From: CAYHWW01 sp964360145
Lineage (GTDB): Bacteria; Bdellovibrionota; UBA1018; CAYHWW01
Assembly (NCBI GenBank): GCA_964360145.1
Contig: CAYHWW010000088.1
Span: 1-13,453 of the forward strand
Reading direction: 5' to 3'
Length of the DNA: 13,453 nucleotides
The notes below the pieces were generated by a model. It was given only the letters and a program-made list of their open reading frames with translations. It was not told the origin of the DNA and searched no databases. Made by a program: the position numbers and the translations under genes. Below are positions 5,723 to 12,817 of the stretch, in pieces. The stretch's first letter is position 1, and every line of letters begins with the position of its first letter.

Positions 5723-6733
5723 ATGGCTATCAACGTCGCTATTAATGGCTTCGGTCGCATCGGTCGCAACGTCATGCGCCTCGCGCTCAACCACCCCTCC
5801 ATCCGGGTGGTGGCCATCAACGACCTCACCAAGCCCGACGTCAACGCCCACCTCCTCAGATTCGACTCCGTCCATGGCCGCTTTGACGCCGACGTGCGGC
5901 TTGAGGGCAACACCATGCAGGTGGGAGCCCACAACATTCGCCTCTACTCTGAAAAAGACCCCTCCAAACTCCCCTGGAAAGAACTGGCCGTGGACGTAGT
6001 GCTCGAATGCACGGGTATCTTCACTGACCGAGAGAAGGCGGCACTGCACTTGACCGCCGGTGCAAAAAAAGTCGTGATCTCAGCACCCTCAAAAGATGCG
6101 GACCTCACCGTGGTCTTCGGCATCAACCACGACGGTTACAACCCCAAGAGCCACCAAATCATCAGCAACGCCAGCTGCACGACGAACTGTCTGGCCCCCA
6201 TCGCCAAGGTGGTGGATGACTCTTTCAAAATTCTCTACGGCACCATGACGACTGTGCACAGCTACACCAACGACCAGCAAGTGCTCGACTTGGCCCACAA
6301 AGACCTGCGCCGCGCCCGCGCCGCCGCGGTGAGCATGATCCCCACCTCCACCGGTGCCGCCAAGGCCATCGGCCTCGTGCTGCCCCACCTCAAAGGCAAG
6401 ATGGACGGCTACGCCGTGCGGGTCCCCACCCCCAACGTGTCCCTGGTGGATATGACCGTACGGGTGGAAAAAGCCACCACCAAAGAAGAATTGAACGCCA
6501 AGCTCAAGGCTGCCGCCGAGGGCAAGCTGAAGGGCGTGCTGGGCTTTGAAGTGCAACCCCTGGTTTCCGTGGACTACAACGGCTGCACCAACTCCAGCAC
6601 CGTGGACGCCGAGCTCAGCGCCACCTACGGCGACGGCACCATGCTGAAAGTGGTCAGCTGGTACGACAATGAAATCGGCTTCAGCGCTAGACTTCTAGAC
6701 CTCGTCAATCACATGGCCACCGTCGGCCTTTAA
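5723..6733 (+). CDS. gap: Glyceraldehyde-3-phosphate dehydrogenase, type I
   Basis: A 336-aa phosphorylating GAPDH that oxidises glyceraldehyde 3-phosphate to 1,3-bisphosphoglycerate in the cytoplasm. The Rossmann motif NGFGRIGRN is at 8-16, D34 after VVAIN indicates NAD preference, the catalytic motif SNASCTTNC places the nucleophile at C152, and the partner histidine is H179 in TTVHSYTND. HKDLRRARAAAVSMIPTSTG and the C-terminal SWYDNEIGFSARLLDL are complete, and length is normal. pgk follows 9 bp downstream, the usual gap-pgk operon order. A promoter probably lies in 5612-5708; TATATC at 5682-5687 is the only -10-like box I see and it lacks a good -35. Confidence 0.98.
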   Translation: MAINVAINGFGRIGRNVMRLALNHPSIRVVAINDLTKPDVNAHLLRFDSVHGRFDADVRLEGNTMQVGAHNIRLYSEKDPSKLPWKELAVDVVLECTGIFTDREKAALHLTAGAKKVVISAPSKDADLTVVFGINHDGYNPKSHQIISNASCTTNCLAPIAKVVDDSFKILYGTMTTVHSYTNDQQVLDLAHKDLRRARAAAVSMIPTSTGAAKAIGLVLPHLKGKMDGYAVRVPTPNVSLVDMTVRVEKATTKEELNAKLKAAAEGKLKGVLGFEVQPLVSVDYNGCTNSSTVDAELSATYGDGTMLKVVSWYDNEIGFSARLLDLVNHMATVGL

Positions 6734-6742
6734 GGTAATCCC

Positions 6743-7907
6743 ATGATCAAGTGCATTGATGAAATCAAAATCGAAGGCAAGCGCGTGTTCATGCGCCTCG
6801 ACTTCAACGTACCGCTGGAATTCAGCGGCGACACGGTCCGCATCACCGATGATACCCGCATCCGTGAAGCAGTGCCCACCATCAAGCACGCCCTGGACCG
6901 CGGCGTGCGCTTGATCCTTGCCTCTCATCTCGGAAGGCCCGAGCCCCAGGCTGATGGCAGCCGGGACCCCAAGGCGTCCCTCGCCCCCGTGGCGGAGCGG
7001 CTGCAAGAGCTCCTGGGCGTGGACCTCATGCTCTCCGACGACATCGTGGGCGACGGCGTGGAAATGGCCGTCAAGCATCTGAAGACGTCGCAAGTGATCT
7101 TGCTTGAGAACCTGCGCTACCACCCCGGAGAAGAGCAGAATGACCCTCAGTTCTGCCNNNNNNNNNNTGGCGCGCCTTGCCGATGTGTACATCTCCGACG
7201 CCTTCGGCACCACCCACAGAAAGCACGCCTCCACCTATGGCGTGGCTCAACTCATGCAGCCCCGGGGCTGCGGTTTTTTGATCAAGAAAGAGCTCACCTT
7301 CTTGAATCGCCTGCTCCAAGACCCCACCCCGCCCTTTGTTGCTATCCTGGGCGGCAGCAAGGTCTCTGACAAAATTAAAACCATTGAGAGTCTCCTTCCC
7401 CTGGTGGACACCCTTCTCATTGGCGGCCTCATGGGGAATACCTTCCTCGTCGCCCGGGGCGAGACCCTGCCCGCGGGCTCCAAACAGCCCAAGCCCGAAG
7501 AAGTGGCCTACGCCAAGAACTTGATCGAAAAGGCGAAGAAGAGCGAAGTGCCGCTGCTCTTGCCCCAGGACAGCAACGCTGGCTTCGACATCGGTCATCA
7601 GACCATCCAAGCCTTCCGTTCGGTCATCCGAGAGGCCCGCACCATCTTCTGGAACGGCCCCCTCGGCATGTTCGAAAATCCTGAATATGCCCAAGGCACC
7701 TTCGCCATCGCCCATGAGATCGCGGCCGTGCGCGGCCTCAAGATCGTGGGGGGCGGCGACTCCGTGGCGGCAGTGCACGCCGCGGGGGTTGCCGACAAAA
7801 TGGACCACATCTCCACCGGCGGCGGCGCCTGCCTTGAATTTTTGGAAGGCAAGGGCCTCCCCGGCATCGAAGTGCTCCAGGACTACAGCAAGGTCGTTCG
7901 AGATTAA
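6743..7907 (+). CDS. pgk: Phosphoglycerate kinase (interrupted by an assembly gap)
   Basis: Transfers phosphate from 1,3-bisphosphoglycerate to ADP, the step after Gap. The N-domain shows RLDFNVP (D20, N22), SHLGRP (61-66) and NLRYHPGEE (R126). The C-domain shows GGSKVSDKI, GGLMGNTFL, WNGPLGMFE and the nucleotide-site GGGDSVAAV. Ten Ns at 7158-7167 interrupt the frame after codon 138. The two halves are in different frames only because the N count is nominal; it must be a multiple of three, and alignment to the family suggests about 6 missing bases, giving about 386 aa, a normal length. The usual DIGPKT-type motif reads DIGHQT. Its ribosome site AAGG overlaps the gap stop. Its stop overlaps the stop of the convergent transporter gene by 4 bases. 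Confidence 0.96.
7158..7167. other. Assembly gap (10 N) inside pgk
   Basis: Ten unknown bases. Frame arithmetic shows the true length is divisible by three, so 10 is a placeholder. The flanks are ...NDPQFC and (L)ARLADVY. In related enzymes about two residues lie between these points, so about 6 bases are probably missing. This is not a biological frameshift. Confidence 0.9.
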
Positions 7908-8830
7908 TCTTCCACCATCACTAAGAAGCTCATGGAGGCCAGCAACGAGACAGCGCCCACCATCTGAATGGGGCTCAACTCCACGCCAGCCACCACCGCG
8001 GGAATGAAGACTCCGGCCACGGGATAGAGCAGCTCAATGAACGTGGCAAGGCTCGCGGGGATGCGTTGCAAGCCCTTGTAATAGATCACCATGGGAATGG
8101 CGCCGAGAATCGTCCCCATGATGAAGAGCGACCCCCAAACTTGCGCCGATGCAAGATGGCCCCAGCCGTCATCAATTCCCGTGAGTTTACGCAGCGCCAA
8201 AACCACGCCGATGCCGCCCAGGGCCGTGGCCCAACGGAGAGTCGCGGTCATCACCGCGCTGTAGCGTGCGAGAAGAGCTTTTCCTGCAACGGTGGAGATG
8301 CTCCAAAGCAGCATGGCGAGGAACCCGTAAAGCACACCGCGCAGGAACACCACGTCGTCAACCACCCTGAAGCCGAAGTTGAAATCCGGGAAGGCGATGA
8401 GAATGGCATTCATGATGACCCAAGCGGCGCCATACACGAATTTGGAGTTACCCCTGTGCTCCTTCAAAAACTGGTAGGCCAGCCCCACAACGAGCAACGG
8501 CTGCAACATTAAAAAGAGCGTGGCTGACGAAGGCCCAATGCACTTGACGCTTTCCGTGTACACAACACCCGCCAGTGCGCCTCCTCCCAAACCCACGAGC
8601 AGCAGGGGCAGCAAGTCCTGCCTCCGCCACAGCTTCAACTCCTGGCCATGACGCGCCCACGCCCAGGGCAAAAGAATCATGAGGCCGATCAAGTGTTCGA
8701 GAAAGACCACCACCAAGGGGTTCATCTCCCGCGCCGCGGGAAAACGCACGATGGAGTCCATGCCCCAGAGCAGGGCGGCGCCAGCCACCCAGAGGGCAGA
8801 TATCTTTACTGTGGAACGCGGGGGGGACAC
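7904..8830 (-). CDS. EamA/DMT-family membrane transporter
   Basis: About 308 aa from the GTG at 8830, highly hydrophobic, with about ten membrane segments in two five-helix EamA repeats. The first repeat starts with ALWVAGAALLWGMDSIVRFP and includes the typical LEHLIGLMILLPWAW and SATLFLMLQPLLVVGLAYQFLKEH. The second repeat includes LYGFLAMLLWSISTVAGKALL and IPASLATFIELLYPVAGVFIPAVVAGVELSP (in parts). The family exports or imports small metabolites; the substrate cannot be read from sequence. The start is uncertain: the frame stays open to a GTG at 8911, and no good Shine-Dalgarno precedes 8830. The gene is inserted backward between pgk and tpiA, converges on pgk with a 4-base stop overlap (TTAA serves both) and diverges from tpiA. 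Confidence 0.88.
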   Translation of the reverse strand: MSPPRSTVKISALWVAGAALLWGMDSIVRFPAAREMNPLVVVFLEHLIGLMILLPWAWARHGQELKLWRRQDLLPLLLVGLGGGALAGVVYTESVKCIGPSSATLFLMLQPLLVVGLAYQFLKEHRGNSKFVYGAAWVIMNAILIAFPDFNFGFRVVDDVVFLRGVLYGFLAMLLWSISTVAGKALLARYSAVMTATLRWATALGGIGVVLALRKLTGIDDGWGHLASAQVWGSLFIMGTILGAIPMVIYYKGLQRIPASLATFIELLYPVAGVFIPAVVAGVELSPIQMVGAVSLLASMSFLVMVED

Positions 8831-8855
8831 TACACTAGGATCGCTGGCCCCCCCC
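8820..8855. repeat. G7 / C8 homopolymer pair at the transporter start
   Basis: A run of seven G (8820-8826) and a run of eight C (8848-8855) are separated by 21 bases and are complementary, so they can form a stem. They flank or precede the possible GTG start (8830) of the minus-strand transporter and lie 49-84 bases before tpiA. Runs this long are prone to slippage and could alter reading frame or expression. Confidence 0.6.
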
Positions 8856-8903
8856 TCAAAGGCAAGGGTTGACCAGCGGTATCTCCTGGAGTTGTATACA
8901 CTA

Positions 8904-9761
8904 ATGCCCACACCTCATATCCATCGCCGTCAAATCCTCGCAGGAAACTGGAAAATGCACTTTTCTCCCGGTGAGGCCGTGGCCTACTTCGGAGACTTGG
9001 GAACCCGCCTTGCTGGCAGCGCCGTCATAGCCCATGAGCGCCGGGTGATCTTCCCCGTGGCCTACTGCCTGACGCCCCATGTGGCGGAAGCCGCCGCTCG
9101 CCCCCGGGTGGAGCTGGGGGCGCAAAACATCCATTGGGAGGAAAAAGGCGCTTTCACTGGTGAACTGTCGGGCGTGGGCCTGCGGGACCTTGGCGTGCGT
9201 TGGTGCCTCATCGGCCACTCGGAGCGCCGCCAATATTTCAGCGAGACCGACGAGACTGCCGCCAAGCGCCTCTCCAAGGCCCTCTCCTTGGGTTTCAATG
9301 TCATCTACTGCATCGGGGAAAAACTTGAAGAGCGGGAGGCGGGCCAAACAGAGATCGTGCTCGCTCGCCAGCTGAAACCCTTCTGCCAGGCCCTCACAAC
9401 CTGGGCCCAAAGCAACGGCACAGCAGCGAGCTGTTTGAATAGCCTTGAAGACCCCACGGCACCCACTCTGGCCATTGCCTATGAGCCCGTGTGGGCCATC
9501 GGCACCGGGCGCACGGCCACCACGGAGCAGGCCGAACAGGCCCATCGCTTCATCCGCGCGGAACTCGACAAAATGCTGGAAGGTTCTCCCGTGGCTGGGG
9601 CCGAAGAACTCATGCCCCTCCTCTACGGTGGCAGCGTCACCGCGGATAATGCCTCCGCTCTCATGGCCCAATCCAACGTGGATGGGGTGCTTGTGGGTGG
9701 GGCTAGCCTTAAGCCGGAAGCCTTCGCCACAATACTTGCCTCGCCCCACAAGGCGAGCTAA
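8904..9761 (+). CDS. tpiA: Triose-phosphate isomerase
   Basis: Interconverts dihydroxyacetone phosphate and glyceraldehyde 3-phosphate, feeding Gap. The active-site residues are present: K17 in AGNWKM, H105 in IGHSERR and E194 in AYEPVWAIGTG. The phosphate-binding LLYGGSV and VDGVLVGGASL close the barrel. At 285 aa it is about 30 residues longer than typical; most of the excess is an Asn/Ala/Ser-rich insertion at about 163-188 between H105 and E194. The start at 8904 is chosen because the family begins shortly before GNWKM; GGAG lies 12 bases upstream, rather far. The open frame continues upstream to 8679 without coding features. It is separated from gap-pgk by the reverse transporter gene, and secG follows 12 bp later. 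Confidence 0.97.
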   Translation: MPTPHIHRRQILAGNWKMHFSPGEAVAYFGDLGTRLAGSAVIAHERRVIFPVAYCLTPHVAEAAARPRVELGAQNIHWEEKGAFTGELSGVGLRDLGVRWCLIGHSERRQYFSETDETAAKRLSKALSLGFNVIYCIGEKLEEREAGQTEIVLARQLKPFCQALTTWAQSNGTAASCLNSLEDPTAPTLAIAYEPVWAIGTGRTATTEQAEQAHRFIRAELDKMLEGSPVAGAEELMPLLYGGSVTADNASALMAQSNVDGVLVGGASLKPEAFATILASPHKAS

Positions 9762-9773
9762 GTAGGAGCTACT

Positions 9774-10091
9774 ATGCTGACTTTCGTCACCGCCTTGCAC
9801 ATTACCATCTGCATCCTCCTCGTCATTGTGGTCCTCATCCAGCCTTCACGGGAAGGGGGCGGCATCGGCGGCTCCTTCGGCGGTTCCAGCCAGACCATCT
9901 TCGGCAGCTCCGGCGGCGCCAATTTCTTCACTAAATTCACCTCCGGCCTCGCCGCGGTGTTCATGGTCACCTCCTTGGCCATCACCATCGCCAAGTCGGG
10001 CAACAAAAAATCCATCTTCGACACCAACCCGGCGGCGGCCAACGTACAGACCACCGCGGCCCCCACCGCCACTGCTCCCGCTGCCAAATAA
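9774..10091 (+). CDS. secG: Protein translocase subunit SecG
   Basis: A 105-aa inner-membrane subunit of the SecYEG channel. There are two membrane segments (about 4-22 and 54-73), with the family motif LIQPSREGGGIGGSFGG after the first and SGLAAVFMVTSLAIT in the second, plus an Ala/Thr/Pro-rich tail. The Shine-Dalgarno AGGAG is 6 bases before the ATG. The position directly behind tpiA is a widely conserved arrangement in bacteria. Its TAA shares one base with the ATG of the next gene (TAATG), which implies translational coupling. Confidence 0.96.
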   Translation: MLTFVTALHITICILLVIVVLIQPSREGGGIGGSFGGSSQTIFGSSGGANFFTKFTSGLAAVFMVTSLAITIAKSGNKKSIFDTNPAAANVQTTAAPTATAPAAK

Positions 10092-11023
10092 TGAAACTAC
10101 TCCAAGTCCCTCCTCGGCAGCTCGTGGTGCCGACGGACGCCTGGAGTTTGTTACCACCCGCTGAAGCACTGCTCCCCACGGATGCCGCGCCCACCCTTTT
10201 TCTTTGGGGGGCCGCCATTGGTGAAGAGGTTTGGGCATGGACAGCAAGCGGCGCACCATGGACCGCCACTGAGGACACTGCCGCGCTGCCCCTTCTCATG
10301 CCCTCCCTGCCTTCTGACGCAGCCCCGGAACTTTGCGCCTACGGCCTCTATCTTTTGGCTGCCTTCTCCCGGCGCCCCGCCCAGCCCGTGGAATGGGTTC
10401 ACGCCCTTTCCCTGCTCCGTGAGCGCTTTCACTGGGACATCGCCACCAAAAAACTACCGCCGTTGTGGCCCGAGGCCCTCAAAGCCGCGGGCCTTGAGCC
10501 TGACCTGAAGACCCTGCTGCCCTTCCAGCCCTTCACAGCGCTCAATCTGGCGGAGAAACGCCTTCTCTTCGCCCAAAGCTGGCACCCCCTGGCCCTGGAA
10601 TCCGTGGAGCAGCTGCCCACAGCGGTGCGCGCCACCCTTTTGCAGGCGCTGAGCATCGGCTCCTTCACCGAAGAGGCCGCTCGGGAATGCGTTCACAGCA
10701 TCCTGCAAATTCAGAAACGCTATGGCGACAAAGCCGCCACGGAAGTGTTGGGCAAAACCCAGGGCAGCGGCGATAGCCTGCGCTCGTCATTGACCCGCAT
10801 CGCCCAGCCCGAGCTCGCCCGCCTCTCTGATGACCGCATCGCGCTGCTGCGCAGCCTCCACCTGCCCCCACGCACAGCGGTGCACGGCGACCCCCACTTT
10901 GAGAGAGATACGCTCAAAATTACTTTTGTTCCCCAATCCTTGGGGGACTGGGAAACATTTAAAGACTGGGTGGTGGATGAAAACACCGCCGATAAAATGC
11001 GCGAACTTCTGGAGAACCCATGA
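10091..11023 (+). CDS. Hypothetical protein, 310 aa, coupled to secG
   Basis: I do not recognise this protein. It is cytosolic by appearance: no signal peptide or membrane segment, a proline- and leucine-rich N-terminal half, and a helical C-terminal half (EEAARECVHSILQIQKRYGD, ELARLSDDRIALLRSLHLPP). The C-terminal part has a ParB-like helical flavour (LLQALSIGSFTEEAARE), but no ParB box is visible, so I do not assign it. Its ATG overlaps the secG stop by one base, with no Shine-Dalgarno, indicating coupling. Its stop overlaps the next ATG (ATGA). It must be expressed with SecG and the following envelope proteins. Confidence 0.8.
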   Translation: MKLLQVPPRQLVVPTDAWSLLPPAEALLPTDAAPTLFLWGAAIGEEVWAWTASGAPWTATEDTAALPLLMPSLPSDAAPELCAYGLYLLAAFSRRPAQPVEWVHALSLLRERFHWDIATKKLPPLWPEALKAAGLEPDLKTLLPFQPFTALNLAEKRLLFAQSWHPLALESVEQLPTAVRATLLQALSIGSFTEEAARECVHSILQIQKRYGDKAATEVLGKTQGSGDSLRSSLTRIAQPELARLSDDRIALLRSLHLPPRTAVHGDPHFERDTLKITFVPQSLGDWETFKDWVVDENTADKMRELLENP

Positions 11024-12144
11024 AACGGCCCCTTAGCTTCTCATTCACCATCGCAACACTGGCGGTAGTCGCCACCTTTGCATCACTCTATACCGTGCTC
11101 CTTCGTTTCTCTGACCGGGAGGTACAGGTTGCGGTACCAGTTTCCGCTGTGGAGAAAACGCCACCCTCCGCCATCACCAAACCGGGCCTGCCCGACGGGC
11201 TCTTCGAATCCCGGCTCAAGACCAACGAACGGTTGAGCATCCCGGGCTCCCTCCCCGCTCCCAGCATCGCCTGCCTCGTCTACATGTCCGATATGCAGCG
11301 CCTCAATCTTGAGCCCCTGAAGTTCCCACCGGAGGCTTTGAAGCTGCCGAAAGCCACGGGCTGCCGGGCCTTGCCCGATGAGCAGTTGGCCAAGCTTTCC
11401 AAAAATGCTCAGAAAGAATGCGTCGCTCTCTCTAAAGACGTCACGGCGGGCAACGTGGCCGCCGATAAAGACCAGTGGAGCAAGCAATCCTTCGGCTGCC
11501 TCTTCAACATGATCCTCCTGCGCTCCACCATCGCCACCTGGCAGAGCAGGGATCAGAAACTGGAGACCATCACTGACCAGAAACTCCTCACGGACCGCTT
11601 GGTGGCGGCCTTTGGCACCATCATGGGCAACGACAAGCCCGACCCCTCCACCCTCATTACCACCGGTGAGCGCATCATGGCAGTGAACCCCCACTCCTAT
11701 GAAGGCCTCAAAGGCGCCATCATCGGCCATAGCATTGCCGCCATGACAGACCCCTCCTACCTCCAAGAGGAGGCAAGGGTCACCCGCCTCCAAGAGCTCG
11801 CTGACACCGCGGCCCGTCTCCGCCCGGAAGACGACGGGCACCAAGGCATCAGGGAAATCATAGCAACCCGGGGCTTCAACCCCCAGGCAGCGCTGCCCGT
11901 CATGGAAGCCGCGGTGGCCCGCAACCCCCACGACCCCAGAACTCAATGGGGCCTCGCCTGGGCGCTCTATAAAACTGGCGCCGGTGTGGACCGTGCGCGT
12001 CCCCACTTGGAGCAGGCCTTGGCCCTGGACCCCACCAATGAAAATTATCGCCAGACGCTCCAGCTGCTGCGCCGCGGTCATCCCGGCCCCGATGCTTTCA
12101 AAGGCTCAGTGACCCTGGGCCTCAGCCTCGACAATCTTTTCTAA
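11020..12144 (+). CDS. Membrane-anchored TPR protein, unknown function
   Basis: A 374-aa protein with a short basic N-terminus and one hydrophobic segment (about 9-29), then a long domain probably in the periplasm. The C-terminal region 286-353 has TPR-like helices (ALPVMEAAVARNPHDPRTQ, then ARPHLEQALALDPTNENYRQ). Several cysteines in the middle region (in SIACLVY, ATGCRAL, QKECVAL, SFGCLFN) could form disulphides outside the cytoplasm. GGAGA lies 5 bases before the ATG, and the start overlaps the previous stop as ATGA. The next gene starts 18 bp later. TPR proteins of this layout usually scaffold envelope complexes; no specific partner can be named. Confidence 0.8.
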   Translation: MKRPLSFSFTIATLAVVATFASLYTVLLRFSDREVQVAVPVSAVEKTPPSAITKPGLPDGLFESRLKTNERLSIPGSLPAPSIACLVYMSDMQRLNLEPLKFPPEALKLPKATGCRALPDEQLAKLSKNAQKECVALSKDVTAGNVAADKDQWSKQSFGCLFNMILLRSTIATWQSRDQKLETITDQKLLTDRLVAAFGTIMGNDKPDPSTLITTGERIMAVNPHSYEGLKGAIIGHSIAAMTDPSYLQEEARVTRLQELADTAARLRPEDDGHQGIREIIATRGFNPQAALPVMEAAVARNPHDPRTQWGLAWALYKTGAGVDRARPHLEQALALDPTNENYRQTLQLLRRGHPGPDAFKGSVTLGLSLDNLF

Positions 12145-12162
12145 CCCTTCCCCGAGGACTTC

Positions 12163-12816
12163 ATGAAACCGTGGATCACCCTGCTGCTCGCTCTCCTCGC
12201 ATCCCCTGCCTTTGCCGCGGAAAAGCCCCAAGACGTCCCCACCTCCATGGCTGGCGGCGTCCAACTGGGCCTGAACCACAACACTTTCACCACGAGCCCC
12301 AACGTGAGCCCCAGCTATCATCCTGGCCTCATCATCGGGGGGCTGCTGGAACTGGGGTTCAATGAATACGTCTACGTCCAACCTGAGTTCCGCTACACTC
12401 AGAAAGGGTTCGAATACCGCTCCGGCAGCGGCGGCGATCAGCTCCTCATCGAGGCCTCCGCAAATTACATCGAGATCTCCGTGCTGATGAAGTTCAAGCT
12501 CCTGCCTGAAAGCTTCGTGCGGCCCTTCTTCATCGTGGGCCCGAACATCGGTTTCAAAGTGAGTGACACCGTGGATGTCACCCTTGGCAACGGCCGCACG
12601 TCCGAGACCTATCGCTCCACCATGAGTTTGAAGTTCACCACCCTGGACTTCGCTTTGGATACGGGCGCCGGAGCGGAGTGGTACGTCAACGCGGATCTGT
12701 CCCTTTTTGGCCTTTTCCGCTACTCCTACGGCCTCATCGATGTCGCGGAGAGCGGCACCATGAACTGGAAATCCCGGGGGGTTCAGTTCCTCGGCGGCGC
12801 TCTGTTTTATTTTTGA
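12163..12816 (+). CDS. Small outer-membrane beta-barrel protein
   Basis: A 217-aa protein with a Sec signal peptide (1-18, cleaved after AFA). The mature part is a series of amphipathic strands with the pattern of the porin-like OMP_b-brl_2 (PorT-like) group: AGGVQLGLNHNTF, YVYVQPEFRYTQKGFEY, YIEISVLMKFKL, FVRPFFIVGPNIGFKV and GAGAEWYVNADLSLFGLFRYSYG. It ends in FLGGALFYF, a terminal aromatic expected of a BAM substrate. GAGGA is 4 bases before the ATG. It is the last gene of the secG-led block and converges with the next gene with only 1 base between stops, leaving no room for a private terminator. Confidence 0.85.
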   Translation: MKPWITLLLALLASPAFAAEKPQDVPTSMAGGVQLGLNHNTFTTSPNVSPSYHPGLIIGGLLELGFNEYVYVQPEFRYTQKGFEYRSGSGGDQLLIEASANYIEISVLMKFKLLPESFVRPFFIVGPNIGFKVSDTVDVTLGNGRTSETYRSTMSLKFTTLDFALDTGAGAEWYVNADLSLFGLFRYSYGLIDVAESGTMNWKSRGVQFLGGALFYF

Positions 12817-12817
12817 G

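Noticed and set aside
8869..8900. tpiA promoter TTGACC / TATACA
   Set aside because: The spacer would be 20 bases and the predicted transcription start would fall after the ATG; alternatives with 17-18 bases have poor -10 boxes.
11083..12081. 332-aa minus-strand open frame opposite the TPR protein gene
   Set aside because: Gly/Glu/Val-rich shadow composition; the plus-strand gene has a Shine-Dalgarno, an ATGA overlap and TPR motifs.
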